Assembly (NCBI RefSeq): GCF_014489635.1
Contig: NZ_CP060828.1
Location: 3,076,001-3,140,000, forward strand
DNA from: Streptomyces roseirectus
Lineage (GTDB): Bacteria > Actinomycetota > Actinomycetes > Streptomycetales > Streptomycetaceae
Direction of reading: 5' to 3'
DNA length: 64,000 nucleotides
The notes beneath the pieces were generated by a model. It saw only the letters and a program-made list of their open reading frames with translations. It made no database searches and was not told the origin of the DNA. Both the position numbers and the translations under genes were made by a program. Of this stretch, positions 26,156 through 35,085 are shown piece after piece (positions within the stretch are counted from its first letter, which is position 1; every line of letters starts with the position of its first letter).

Positions 26156-27226
26156 TCACGGGCGGTACGGTGCCGTGCTCGCGCGGACGATCAGGTCGAC
26201 CGGGATGACCGTCGGGGGCGTCTCGGGGTCGGGGCCCGTTTCGATGCGGTGGAGGAGGGCGTGCAGGGAGCGCGTGCCGATCTCCTGGAAGTCCGTGCGG
26301 ATCGTGGTGAGCGGCGGGAGGTAGTGCGCGGCCTCGGGGACGTCGTCGTACCCGACGATGCTGACGTCCTCCGGCACCCGGCGGCCCGCCTCGTGCAGGG
26401 CGCGCAGCACGCCGAGGGCCATCTGGTCGTTGGACGCGAAGACGGCCGTGACCTCGGGGTTCTCGGCGAGCCGTCGGCCGAGGTCGTACCCGGAGTCCGC
26501 GCTCCAGTCGCCGACGAGGGGTTCGGGGACCGGCGCGCCGGCCGCCTTCAGGGTCTGTGCCCAGCTCTCGGCGCGGCGGCTGGCGGAGGTCCAGCCGGTG
26601 GGGCCGGCGACGTGGTGGACGGTGGGGTGGCCGAGGGAGAGCAGGTACTCGGTGGCCTTGCGGGCGCCGGTGTGCGCGTCGGCGGTGACCATGGGGGTGC
26701 CGTCGCCGAGGTCGTTGTCCATCATGACGAGCGGCAGGTCGAGGTGGGCCTCGGCGAGGGCGGCGGCCATCCACAGCTGGGGGGCGATCGCGATGATGCC
26801 GTCCGCGCCCTCGGCCGACAGCCGCTCGACCGCTTCGACGACGGTGTCGGGGTCGGCGGTGTCCAGCGCGATCGAGCTGACGAGGTAACCGGCTTCCTGC
26901 GCGGCCGTGTTGACGGCGGTGAGGGTGGAGGCGGGGCCGTAGCGGGCGGCGTCGAAGGAGATGGCGCCGAGCATCCGGGTCCGGCCGCTGGCCAGCGAGC
27001 GCGCGCTGCGGCTGGGCCGGTAGCCGAGGGTCCGCATCGCCGCGCGCACCGCTTCGCGGGTCTCCGCCCTGACCGCCGGGTTCTCGTTCAGCACGCGGGA
27101 CACGGTCTGCTTGCTGACCCCCGCCAGCCGGGCCACGTCCTCCATCACCGGCCGGTTCCCCGCGAAGTTCCGCCGACTACGCCCGGCTCCCTTCGTCCCC
27201 GGGTTCCCGGCAGCGCCTCTCGTCAT
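26156..27226 (-). CDS. LacI-family transcriptional regulator
   Basis: A 356-residue repressor. The helix-turn-helix (MEDVARLAGVSKQTVSRVLN) begins at residue 28 after a basic, disordered-looking extension. The hinge and a periplasmic-binding-protein-like core follow, with MDNDLGDGTPMVTADAH and VSIVGYDDVPEAAHYLPPLTTIR, both typical. It should bind a sugar and control glycoside hydrolase genes; the two GH35 genes upstream of it on the same strand are the obvious targets, with a palindromic operator at 32086-32103. The ATG at 27226 has only a modest ribosome site; starting at the Met at residue 28 is possible. Confidence 0.9.
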   Translation of the reverse strand: MTRGAAGNPGTKGAGRSRRNFAGNRPVMEDVARLAGVSKQTVSRVLNENPAVRAETREAVRAAMRTLGYRPSRSARSLASGRTRMLGAISFDAARYGPASTLTAVNTAAQEAGYLVSSIALDTADPDTVVEAVERLSAEGADGIIAIAPQLWMAAALAEAHLDLPLVMMDNDLGDGTPMVTADAHTGARKATEYLLSLGHPTVHHVAGPTGWTSASRRAESWAQTLKAAGAPVPEPLVGDWSADSGYDLGRRLAENPEVTAVFASNDQMALGVLRALHEAGRRVPEDVSIVGYDDVPEAAHYLPPLTTIRTDFQEIGTRSLHALLHRIETGPDPETPPTVIPVDLIVRASTAPYRP

Positions 27227-27340
27227 GGTGGGTGCTTCTTCCCTCGGCCGTCCCCCGGCCCCGTCCGTCCCGGGACCCCTGGGCCGCCGGCGCTGGGGTG
27301 GCCGACGGATTCACAGGATAGGACGGGGGTGGGTGGCTCT

Positions 27341-27680
27341 GAGGGGGTACGGGGCGTACGGGTGGGGTGGGGCGGGGGTCGGGGGTGCTACGGGGTGTAG
27401 GGGGCGGTCGGGGGAGCTCCGGGGGGCTACGGGTCGTACGGGACGGTGGGGAGTAGTCCCGGGGGACTACGGGTCGTACGGGGCGACGGGCCGTAGCTCT
27501 GGAGTACTACGGGGTGTACGGGCCGGCGGGCCCTGGCTCCGAAGTACTACGGGTCGTACGGGGAAGCGGGCCGTGGCTCCGAAGTATTACGGGGCGTACG
27601 GGTCGGCGAGCCTCGGCCCTGAAGTACTACGGGTCGTACGGGTCGGCCAAGGGCACCCCGGAGTACTACGGGTCGTAGGA
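27341..27680. repeat. Tandem array of 40-bp units upstream of lacI-type gene
   Basis: Seven well-phased copies (about 27427, 27467, 27506, 27547, 27587, 27627, 27665) and two or three decayed ones (27345, 27387) share the core AGTACTACGGGTCGTACGGG. Spacing is 38-41 bp. Between cores is a variable segment often reading GGCCGTGGCTCC or GGCCCTGGCTCC. The cores contain GTAC and CGTACG palindromes. The array fills the gap between the GH35 operon and the lacI-type start. It is not CRISPR, since spacers are near-repeats too. Confidence 0.85.
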
Positions 27681-27757
27681 GTCAGGCGCGGCCTCGGCCC
27701 TGGCCACCGCGCGCCCCACCTCACCCCGGCCCACAACCTCACCCCCACCCCAACCCG

Positions 27758-27796
27758 CCCCGCCTCGCCCCCGGACAGGTCAGGGGCGAGGCGGGG
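27758..27796 (-). terminator. Terminator of the GH35 operon
   Basis: CCCCGCCTCGCCCC at 27758-27771 pairs perfectly with GGGGCGAGGCGGGG at 27783-27796, with an 11-base loop. It lies 14 bp past the stop of the second GH35 gene. There is no T-run, as is common in this genus. Confidence 0.7.
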
Positions 27797-27810
27797 GCTG
27801 GGTCGGTCGG

Positions 27811-30156
27811 TCAGCGGAGAGTCCAGACCCTGGACGTGACGATCTCCGCGTCGTGGATCTCGGCCGTCTCCGCGCGCTCGACCGGCAGGGACACCCGGGC
27901 GGACGGGTCCGCGGGCAGTATCCGTACCGTCAGCGGCTCGTCCTCGGGGAGCAGGTCGAGGCCGATGTCCCAGGGTCGGCCGGAGTAGAACTGGTCGGCG
28001 ATCAGCCGCTCCCCCGCGTACGCCCGTGCCACGTCGCCGCGCCAGTGGAGGCGCAGGACGCCGGGCCGGCCGGTGGGCGGGACGTGGACGCGGTGGACGG
28101 CGGCCGAGTCGGCGTACGCGTGGTCGCCGGGCGCGCTGGCCCGTCGGAGGACGCCGGTCTCGGGCCGGGGCGCGTCCCCCGCGGGTCGTACGGGTTCGAC
28201 GACCGGCAGGGGTACGGGTACGGGGTCAGTGGTGCCGGTCAGGGTGTACCGCGTGAGGACCCCGTCCGGCGCCGCCGTGACCCCGTGTCCCTCGGGCGTC
28301 CGCTCCGGCGCGGGGAAGACGGCGAGGGAGACGGTCTCGGCGCTGTGCGGGGTGCGCCCGTGCAGCCGCACCTCGTCGCGGTGTGCGTCGAGGACGACGC
28401 CCTCGGCGGAGAGGATCAGGCGTTCGGCGCCCCAGGCGTGCCCCTTGTAGGCGGTGCGGGCGGTGGCGGCGTCGAGGACGAGGACGGCGACGCGCTCCTC
28501 GTCGGGGTTCTCCGCCTCGATCCAGGCGTCGGTGCCGGGGCGGATGCCGGTGATCAGTACGCCGTTCCCGTCCTCGTGCGCCGGTCCGGCCTCGGCGCCT
28601 TCCGGCGCGGCGAGCAGCCCGGCGCCGCCTCCGAGGGCGACCTCGACCGGCACGCCGTCGGTCGCGGCGAGCACGAGGACCGTGCGGCCGCCGTCCTGAA
28701 CGGTGCACACCGGCTGGGCAGTTGCCCAGTCGATCCGCAGTCCGGCGAACGGCATTCTCAACGGCCAGCAGAAGTAGGCGCCTTGGGGGATGGTGACGGG
28801 CCGGCTGGGGAGGGTCAGCCCGTCGACGGTGAACGTCGTGTCGGGGTGGGCGGTCAACTCCTCGTGCGGTTGGTGGTTGTTGACGAACAGGAACCCGGCC
28901 TCCCCGTCGGTCCGCACGGCCCACCGGAGTGTGGTCAGGTCGTGCTGTCCCGTCGGCGCCGCGTCCGGCAGGACGGAGTCCATCGGTGCGAGGCGGTCTC
29001 CGAAGTCGGCCAACATCAGGTGTTGGAGCCGGAGTTCGTCGTAGGAGTCGCGGTACTGGCCGTACTCGCCGAGCGGTGCCTGGAAGTCGTAGGTGAGGGC
29101 GGGGAGGTCGTTGGGGTAGCCGGTGGCGTGGGACTCCTGGAGGCCGGGGCCCGGGTTGGTGCCGCCGTGGAACATGTAGTAGCCCTGCCACACGGATCCG
29201 CAGCCGATCTTCGTGAGCCCGAGCGCCCCGACGTCGGCGGCGTCGACGCGCGGCCTGCGGTGGTAGGCGACGGCCATGCCACCGCCCAACTCGCAGGTGG
29301 CCCAGGGGAATCGCTCGGCGTAGGCGGCGGAGTCGACGCCGCGCACGGTGGTGGGGCGGAGGTCGGCGCCGATGCCTTCGTCGTCGCGCTGGTGGGTGAA
29401 GAAGAAGTGCTTGCGGCAGGTGTCGGGCCAGCCGCCGTCGGCCTCGGTCCAGAAGGTCTCGGGGTAGCCGCCGTAGAGCGGCATGAGTTCGTCGCCGGGA
29501 AGCTGAACGCCGCCCCAGGCGGTGGAGGTCCACAACGGGGCGTCCAGGCCCGCCTGTTGGGCCGTCCGCTTGAGAGTGAGCAGGTGGTCCGGCTGGTCGT
29601 ACAGCTCGTTCTCGATCTGGATCGCGACGATCGGTCCGCCCGACGCCCGGTCGAGTCCGGCGAGTTGGGTGGCGATGGCCTCGAACCAGGGCTGGACGGC
29701 GGCGAGATAGGCGGGGTCGTCGGTGCGGGTGGCGTCGGTGCGGGCGAGGACCCAGTCGGGCAGGCCGCCGTTGCGTACCTCGGCGTGGGACCAGGGGCCG
29801 ATGCGGGGGATGAAGTCGAGGCCGTGGCGGGCGCAGAGTTCGGCGAAGCGGCGCAGGTCGAGGTCGCCGTCGAAGCGGGGCTCGGCCTCGGTCCGCTGGT
29901 GGTGGATCCAGATGACGTACGAGGCGACGGCGGTGACTCCCGCCGCCTTCATCTTGAGGAGTTCTTCCTCCCAACTCCCGTTCGGGTAGCGGGAGTAGTG
30001 GAACTCGCCGGATACGGGGAACCAGGGCCGCCCGCCCCGTGTGAGCCAGCGGCTGGTGACCTCGACGGGGTCGGGGACGCCGGGGGCGTCACGGAAGGGG
30101 AGGTGTCCGGTGCGGGGTGGGGCGGGCGGGGCGGGGAGGCGCAGGTGGTGCTTCAA
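27811..30156 (-). CDS. GH35-type beta-galactosidase-like protein
   Basis: A 781-residue protein with a GH35 TIM barrel in the first 400 residues. It shows WFPVSGEFHYSRYPNGSWEEELLKMKAAGVTAV, RIGPWSHAEVRNGGLPDW, the acid/base segment IVAIQIENELY and the probable nucleophile in WATCELGGGMAV. The YYMFHGGTNPGPGLQESHATGY loop is a GH35 hallmark. C-terminal beta domains follow. No signal peptide, so it is probably cytosolic and acts on imported oligosaccharides. The start is a TTG three bases after the stop of the preceding GH35 gene, indicating an operon. The sequence is diverged from classical beta-galactosidases, so the sugar is uncertain. Confidence 0.88.
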   Translation of the reverse strand: MKHHLRLPAPPAPPRTGHLPFRDAPGVPDPVEVTSRWLTRGGRPWFPVSGEFHYSRYPNGSWEEELLKMKAAGVTAVASYVIWIHHQRTEAEPRFDGDLDLRRFAELCARHGLDFIPRIGPWSHAEVRNGGLPDWVLARTDATRTDDPAYLAAVQPWFEAIATQLAGLDRASGGPIVAIQIENELYDQPDHLLTLKRTAQQAGLDAPLWTSTAWGGVQLPGDELMPLYGGYPETFWTEADGGWPDTCRKHFFFTHQRDDEGIGADLRPTTVRGVDSAAYAERFPWATCELGGGMAVAYHRRPRVDAADVGALGLTKIGCGSVWQGYYMFHGGTNPGPGLQESHATGYPNDLPALTYDFQAPLGEYGQYRDSYDELRLQHLMLADFGDRLAPMDSVLPDAAPTGQHDLTTLRWAVRTDGEAGFLFVNNHQPHEELTAHPDTTFTVDGLTLPSRPVTIPQGAYFCWPLRMPFAGLRIDWATAQPVCTVQDGGRTVLVLAATDGVPVEVALGGGAGLLAAPEGAEAGPAHEDGNGVLITGIRPGTDAWIEAENPDEERVAVLVLDAATARTAYKGHAWGAERLILSAEGVVLDAHRDEVRLHGRTPHSAETVSLAVFPAPERTPEGHGVTAAPDGVLTRYTLTGTTDPVPVPLPVVEPVRPAGDAPRPETGVLRRASAPGDHAYADSAAVHRVHVPPTGRPGVLRLHWRGDVARAYAGERLIADQFYSGRPWDIGLDLLPEDEPLTVRILPADPSARVSLPVERAETAEIHDAEIVTSRVWTLR

Positions 30157-30159
30157 CGG

Positions 30160-31923
30160 TCACTGGCCTTTCGGGCCCAGGTCGGGGGTGTCGACGAGGC
30201 GGGCGTGGTTGCCGGTGGTCGCCTGGAGTTCCAGGACGATCAGGGTGTTGGTGCCGGGGCGCAGGACCGGGGCCGGGACGTAGAGGGTGTGCTGCGGGCC
30301 CCGGTTCCAGTACCGGCCGAGCGAGAAGCCGTTGATCCACGCCTGTCCCTTCGTCCAGCCGGGCAGGGAGAGGAAGGTGTCGGCGGGGTCGGTGACCTCG
30401 AACGTCCCCCGGTGGAAGGCGGGTTCGGCGCAGGCGGCGCCGTCCGACTCGGCGAACAGGGCGGCGCCGAGGGGTTCTTCCAGCGGGAGGGGGCGGCACT
30501 CCCAGCCGGTGACGGGTGTCCCGTCGAAGGTGACCGGGCCGAGCAGGCCCTTGGGTGCGCCGATGCGGGGGCCGTAGTTGACCCGTCCCATGTTCTCGAC
30601 GAGCACTTCCAACACGGCGCCCCTGCGGAGGACTTGGACGGGCAGGCTGGTCTCCTGCCGTTCGTTCTCCAGGACGCCGACCGGTGCTCCGTCGATATAC
30701 ACCTGGGCCCGGTCCCCGACGCCGCCCGAGAAGTGCAGGACGCCGAGACCGACGTTCGACAGGCTGGTCCGGTAGAGCACGTATCCGGCGCGTGTCCCCA
30801 ACTCGTCGGCGGTGACGGGGTCTTCGGACCGTACGGTGCGCCCGGACAGTTCGGAGACGTACGGGAGCAGCAGGGCGCGCTCGGTCAACTCGACGTCGGT
30901 GGCCGGGAGTTTGGAGGACGGGGCGGGCAACTCGTCCGGGACGGGTGCGTACTTGGCGATGACCTCGCGGAAGGCGTGGTACTTGGGTCCCGGGTCGCCG
31001 TTCTCGGTGAGGGGGGCGTCGTAGTCGTACGAGGTGACGGTGGGGGCGTAGGTGTGGTGGTGGTTGGCGCCGTTGGTGAGGCCGAAGTTGGTGCCGCCGT
31101 GGAACATGTAGATGTTGACGGAGGCGCCGGCGGCGAGGAGTTTGTCGAGGTCGGCGGCGACGTCGGCGGTGTCGCGGGTGTGGTGCGGGCCGCCCCAGTG
31201 GTCGAACCAGCCGATCCAGAACTCGGCGCACATCAGGGGGCCTTCGGGCTGGTGGGCGCGGAGTGTGGCGAGCGCGGTGTCGATCTTTCCGCCGAAGGTG
31301 CCGGTGGCGAGGACGCCGGGGATGCCGCCGGCCTCCTGGTGTTCGGGGTTGACCTGGTCGCAGGTGAAGAGGAGTTCTTCGATGCCGCGCGAGCGGAACG
31401 CCTCGACGAGGTGCTTGAGGTAGGCGGTGTCGTTGCCGTACGCGCCGTACTCGTTCTCGACCTGCACGGCGATGACCGGGCCGCCGGACGCGGCCATGTG
31501 CGGCAGGAGCGGGGGCAGGAGCAGGTCGAGGTAGCGGTCGATGATCGCCGTGAACTTCGGGTCGCTGCTGCGGAGTTGGACGTCCGACTCCGACATGAGC
31601 CAGTGCGGGAGGCCGCCGCCGTCCCACTCCGCGCAGATGTAGGGGCCCGGCCGCAGCAGCACCTTCAGGCCCTCGGCCTGCGCCAGCCGCAGGAACCTCG
31701 GCAGGTCGAGCAGGCCGTCCAGCACCAGCGTCCCCGGTTCCGGCTGGTGCAGGTTCCAGGGGACGTACGTCTCGACGGTGTTGAGCCCCATCAGCCTCGC
31801 CTTGCGCAGGCGGTCCGCCCACAGGTCCGGGTGCACCCGGAAGTAGTGCAGCGCCCCGGAGATGATCCGGAAGGGCTCGCCGTCTAGCTCGAAAGATGTA
31901 CGGGTAGTGGTCAGGGCGGACAT
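30160..31923 (-). CDS. GH35 beta-galactosidase
   Basis: A 587-residue cytosolic enzyme of classical GH35 layout. The barrel starts at FRIISGALHYFRVHPDLWADRLRKAR and includes TYVPWNLHQP, LRPGPYICAEWDGGGLP, the acid/base Glu in VIAVQVENEYGAYG and the nucleophile Glu in CAEFWIGWFDHWGG, followed by MFHGGTNFG. Two beta-sandwich domains finish the protein. It should remove terminal beta-galactose residues from oligosaccharides. The ATG at 31923 follows GAAAGGA. It is the first gene of the operon, behind a promoter with a LacI-type operator. Confidence 0.93.
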   Translation of the reverse strand: MSALTTTRTSFELDGEPFRIISGALHYFRVHPDLWADRLRKARLMGLNTVETYVPWNLHQPEPGTLVLDGLLDLPRFLRLAQAEGLKVLLRPGPYICAEWDGGGLPHWLMSESDVQLRSSDPKFTAIIDRYLDLLLPPLLPHMAASGGPVIAVQVENEYGAYGNDTAYLKHLVEAFRSRGIEELLFTCDQVNPEHQEAGGIPGVLATGTFGGKIDTALATLRAHQPEGPLMCAEFWIGWFDHWGGPHHTRDTADVAADLDKLLAAGASVNIYMFHGGTNFGLTNGANHHHTYAPTVTSYDYDAPLTENGDPGPKYHAFREVIAKYAPVPDELPAPSSKLPATDVELTERALLLPYVSELSGRTVRSEDPVTADELGTRAGYVLYRTSLSNVGLGVLHFSGGVGDRAQVYIDGAPVGVLENERQETSLPVQVLRRGAVLEVLVENMGRVNYGPRIGAPKGLLGPVTFDGTPVTGWECRPLPLEEPLGAALFAESDGAACAEPAFHRGTFEVTDPADTFLSLPGWTKGQAWINGFSLGRYWNRGPQHTLYVPAPVLRPGTNTLIVLELQATTGNHARLVDTPDLGPKGQ

Positions 31924-32085
31924 GGGGGTCCTTTCGGAGCTGAGGGGGATGCTTGAGCGAGGGGAACGGCCGTCCACGAGGGCACACCGCCGGCAGCACT
32001 CCGCACCGCGACACGATCGGGCACACAGCCTCCAACGACGGCCCACATCGGCGTGGGGACGGGTCTCACAACCTCCGACGCGGCC

Positions 32086-32114
32086 GATGTTACCGGTAAC
32101 ATCTCTGACGTCAA
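32086..32114 (-). promoter_or_regulatory. GH35 operon promoter with LacI-type palindromic operator
   Basis: GATGTTACCGGTAACATC at 32086-32103 is a perfect 18-bp palindrome with the central CG typical of LacI-family operators. On the minus strand TTGACG (32109-32114) and TAACAT (32087-32092) are spaced by 16 bp and make a good promoter. The operator covers the -10 box, so a bound repressor would block polymerase. The start codon lies about 160 bp downstream. Confidence 0.75.
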
Positions 32115-32295
32115 CAGGGTTTATACGGGGGTTTTCGGAAGGGGTGGACGGAGGGGCTGGACGGAGGGGGTCCCGCCTCAGGTCATACCTGGGAGTGACG
32201 GCGAAACCGCTGTCGCCGCGCTTGCCCGCAGCCCGGCGGGGGATCCGGCTCCGCCGGTTCGCGCGTCCTGGTACTGCGGGGTTAGGCCGCCGTCG

Positions 32296-32877
32296 TCAGA
32301 TGCTCGGGCGGGTGCCGTACAGGCTGAGGCCGGCCGTTCGCAGGTCGCCGCCGAGCTGGGCGGGCAAGGGCACGTCCTCGCCGTACTTGCCATGGGTGAC
32401 GCTGTTGTACTGGCCCTCCGCCGGTCTGCCGAACAGGGACCATGTGCCCGTGCGGGGGTCGATCTGCAGCAGCAGGGGGACGCCCGCTGCCGCGTACCAG
32501 GCGGTCTTCTCGTTGATCCCCTTCAGGCGTTCGTTCGGGGAGATGACCTCTACGGCCAGCTCGACCGCGTCGGCGTCCAGGAGCCAGCCGTCGTCGTCGC
32601 GGAACGCGCGAGGGCCGATGGTGAGGTCGAGGGTCGCGTAGTCGTCGGGGTCGCCGGGCATGGGGACGGACACGTTCTCGAACGCCTCGTTCTGGCGCGG
32701 GAGTTGAGGGCGGTTGGCGTCGCGCAGGCCGATGACGATCCCGGCGTGCCTGCCGCTCGGGTTCGGGGGGATCACGAGCGTCCCGCCGATGATCTCCACG
32801 CTCACACCTGCGAGTTGTTCGATACGCCCCGCCGCCTCCCTCAGGCGTCCACGACGTACGGGAATGAGGGGACTCAC
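32296..32877 (-). CDS. Uma2-family (DUF820) putative nuclease
   Basis: A 193-residue protein with the PD-(D/E)XK-like Uma2 fold: TLVIPPNPSGRHAGIVIGL, DLTIGP, then the core AVELAVEVISPNERLKGINEKTAWYAAAGVPLLLQIDP. The VEVISP glutamate and the following Lys are the presumed metal-site residues. Such proteins are abundant in Streptomyces and of unknown biological role. GTG start at 32877 after GAGAGG. A second Uma2 gene lies at 35.3 kb. Confidence 0.82.
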   Translation of the reverse strand: MSPLIPVRRGRLREAAGRIEQLAGVSVEIIGGTLVIPPNPSGRHAGIVIGLRDANRPQLPRQNEAFENVSVPMPGDPDDYATLDLTIGPRAFRDDDGWLLDADAVELAVEVISPNERLKGINEKTAWYAAAGVPLLLQIDPRTGTWSLFGRPAEGQYNSVTHGKYGEDVPLPAQLGGDLRTAGLSLYGTRPSI

Positions 32878-32927
32878 AGTGCACCTCTCACTGTCTGGCC
32901 GGAGACGTCGCGCGAACGGGCCCCGTT

Positions 32928-33557
32928 TTACCGTCCGTCGGCCAGTTCCTTCAGCTCGATGACCTCGAAGGAGTGCAACCGGCGGACCATCTGGGAGGCG
33001 AGGTACCAGCGCAGGAAGGGGTGGCCGTACGGGAGGGAGCCGAGGTCGACCGGGGCAGGGCGGATTCGGGGGCCGGCGGGTTCGTAGAGGGCGCCGACCA
33101 CTCCGTGTAGGCGGGGTGCGGGGACGAGGAGGACGGTCGGGTCCTCGCGGAGGTAGGGGCAGAGGGCAGCGGCGGTGCGGGTGTGCCTGCGGCAGACCGG
33201 GGGTTGGGCGGTGAGGAGGGTGGTCTCTCCTGGCTTCAGCTCGCCGGGGGCGATCAGGAAGACGAATCCCTTTGGCGTGCGCGCCGGTTGGGCGCACACC
33301 TGGCACAACAGGCGTTGCATGCACTCGCGTTGGCGGGCCGGGTGGACGTCGCGCCACTGGGGGTCACCGGTGGGGAGGCCGTCGGGGCCGCGCCGCTGGG
33401 GGCAGCGGGCCCAGAGGACGTCCTGGAGGTCTCTGTCGCCGGGGAGTTCGGTGCGGTAGGCGAGCCGGGGACGTCCGTCCGGGCCCCAACTGGCGCGCAG
33501 TTCCCTCTGTTTGACGGGCACCTCGCCTTCACGGCAAGTGATGTACGGGACGATCAC
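32928..33557 (-). CDS. Conserved hypothetical protein coupled to anti-sigma-type ATPase
   Basis: A 209-residue protein I do not recognise by name. It contains possible metal-binding cysteines (CREGE, WARCPQRRG, LLCQVCAQPARTPKGFVFL, PPVCRRH). The segment LLCQVC...GFVFLI resembles HNH-like or zinc-finger folds, but no complete motif is visible. Its GTG start at 33557 overlaps the stop of the ATPase gene (GTGA), so both are made together; genes of this pairing are common in Streptomyces and probably belong to one regulatory unit. Confidence 0.7.
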   Translation of the reverse strand: MIVPYITCREGEVPVKQRELRASWGPDGRPRLAYRTELPGDRDLQDVLWARCPQRRGPDGLPTGDPQWRDVHPARQRECMQRLLCQVCAQPARTPKGFVFLIAPGELKPGETTLLTAQPPVCRRHTRTAAALCPYLREDPTVLLVPAPRLHGVVGALYEPAGPRIRPAPVDLGSLPYGHPFLRWYLASQMVRRLHSFEVIELKELADGR

Positions 33558-33970
33558 GACGCCGTCCCCTCGGCGTTCGGGACGCGCAGCCCGCAGCGCA
33601 CGTCCTTGCCTGTCTCCGTCGGCTCTGCCCGCCACCACTCCGTCAACCCGGCGACCAGTTGCATGCCGCGTCCCGACTGCGCCTCCCAGTCCGGCTCCCG
33701 CACGGTCGGGAGGGCGCGGGAGCGGTCGCTGACGGTGATGCGCAACTCGTGTGCGGTGACGCGCAGTACGAGGAGAGCGAGGCCGCCGGCGTACCGGTGG
33801 ACGTTGGTCAGCAGCTCGGTGACGACTTCGAGGACGTCGTCCAGAACGGCGTCAATCCCCCACGCCCGAACGTGAGTTCCGACGACCCTCCGCACCCAGC
33901 GCAGCTCCTCCGGTTCGACTAACAGGGGCAACCGGAACTCGTGGTGCACCTGTTGGGCTTGTTGGGCCAT
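33554..33970 (-). CDS. Anti-sigma-factor-like ATP-binding protein (HATPase_c, RsbW/AbaA type)
   Basis: A 138-residue single-domain protein with the GHKL ATPase fold: the N-box helix DVLEVVTELLTNVHRYAGG, the G1 segment LRITVSDRSRALPTV and the G2 loop SGRGMQLVAGL. Stand-alone domains of this type act as serine kinases or partner-switch regulators of sigma factors. The ATG at 33970 has GGAGG four bases upstream. It is divergent from an XRE/DUF397 pair, the arrangement seen in abaA- and whiJ-like loci that influence differentiation and antibiotic production. Confidence 0.85.
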   Translation of the reverse strand: MAQQAQQVHHEFRLPLLVEPEELRWVRRVVGTHVRAWGIDAVLDDVLEVVTELLTNVHRYAGGLALLVLRVTAHELRITVSDRSRALPTVREPDWEAQSGRGMQLVAGLTEWWRAEPTETGKDVRCGLRVPNAEGTAS

Positions 33971-34212
33971 ATCGCCTCCAGCTGGGGAGATGGCAGCCAA
34001 GGTCGGCCCAGGTCAGGGCAGTTGATGCCGCCGAGTTGGGCCGGGCTGCCGGGGCACCAGAGTGGGGTAGCTCGAAGCCGCTCCGCAACATACTTCGCGG
34101 AATAAGTCCCAACGGGTGAAGTCCCATGAGACTCTGGCATATGTCGAGACGAGAGAAAGCCTCCCCACGGCTTACGCCGTACGACAGACTTGGTCCCGAT
34201 CAAGGAGGGAAA

Positions 34213-35085
34213 GTGGCAAGTCGGCAAGGTCCAACGCTCAGGCAGCGCAAACTCGGAGCCGATCTCAAGCGACTGCGCGAGGCCGCAGGCATCGGACAGA
34301 AGGAAGCCGCCGCCGAACTCGACGCCCAGCAGAGCAAGATGTCCAAGATCGAGACCGGCAGACTCCGTCTCCGCCGACTGGAGCTCCAAGCACTGCTCGA
34401 CCTGTACGGCGTGAAGGACGAACGGGTTCGCACGGACCTGATCACACTGCTACGGGAGAGCGGGCAGCGGCAGTACTTCCCCGAGTACAACCTCGGTGTG
34501 AACCTGCGCGAGATCGTGGAGCTGGAAGCCGAGTGCACACGCATCGAGGCGTTCTCGGCCATGCACCTGACGGGACTGCTCCAGATACCGGAGTACGCGC
34601 ACGCCATGATCTACGGGTTCGATCCATGGCGCACCCCGGAGAATGTGCAGCACTACGTCGACCTCCGCATGGCCCGGCAGAAGATCTTCAAGCAGGAGAA
34701 GCCGCCGCAGGTGGTGTGTGTCCTCGACGAAGGCGCCATCCGCAGGCCGGTAGGCGGTCCCGCCGTCATGAGGAAGCAACTCGGCCACCTCCTTGAGCTG
34801 ACCAACGAGTCCTACCTCACCATCCAGGTCGTCCCGTTCGAACAGGCGGTCTACGCCGGACTCCACGGAGCCTTCCGGACGATCATCAACGATGACGCCA
34901 CCACCCTCGACGTCGTGGAAGTCAGCACCAGAGCCAAGGCCCTCTACATGCAGGACGCCGCTGATGTGGAGGTCTACCGGAAGCTCTTTGACGACATTCG
35001 AGCATCCGCCCTATCGTCACGACAGACCGCCGACTTGATCAGGCGGGTGATGAAGGACTTCGAGGGAGCTGACGAGAGCCGATGA
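34213..35085 (+). CDS. XRE-family regulator with DUF5753 domain
   Basis: A 290-residue regulator. Residues 5-65 are a Cro/C1 helix-turn-helix (LGADLKRLREAAGIGQKEAAAELDAQQSKMSKIETGR). Residues 100-280 are the DUF5753 ligand-binding domain common in actinomycetes, with TGLLQIPEYAHA and an LTIQVVPFEQAVYAGLHGAF-like segment. I chose the GTG at 34213 because AAGGAGGG precedes it; the frame extends upstream to 34126. It is coupled to the DUF397 gene by an ATGA overlap. Such pairs control morphological development (WhiJ-like). Confidence 0.88.
   Translation: MASRQGPTLRQRKLGADLKRLREAAGIGQKEAAAELDAQQSKMSKIETGRLRLRRLELQALLDLYGVKDERVRTDLITLLRESGQRQYFPEYNLGVNLREIVELEAECTRIEAFSAMHLTGLLQIPEYAHAMIYGFDPWRTPENVQHYVDLRMARQKIFKQEKPPQVVCVLDEGAIRRPVGGPAVMRKQLGHLLELTNESYLTIQVVPFEQAVYAGLHGAFRTIINDDATTLDVVEVSTRAKALYMQDAADVEVYRKLFDDIRASALSSRQTADLIRRVMKDFEGADESR

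Noticed and set aside
27341..27680. CRISPR array
   Set aside because: Repeats diverge, the spaces between cores are themselves similar, and no cas gene is present.
27853..31887. Open frame of about 1340 codons on the plus strand
   Set aside because: Opposite-strand shadow of the two GH35 genes, whose catalytic motifs are clear on the minus strand.
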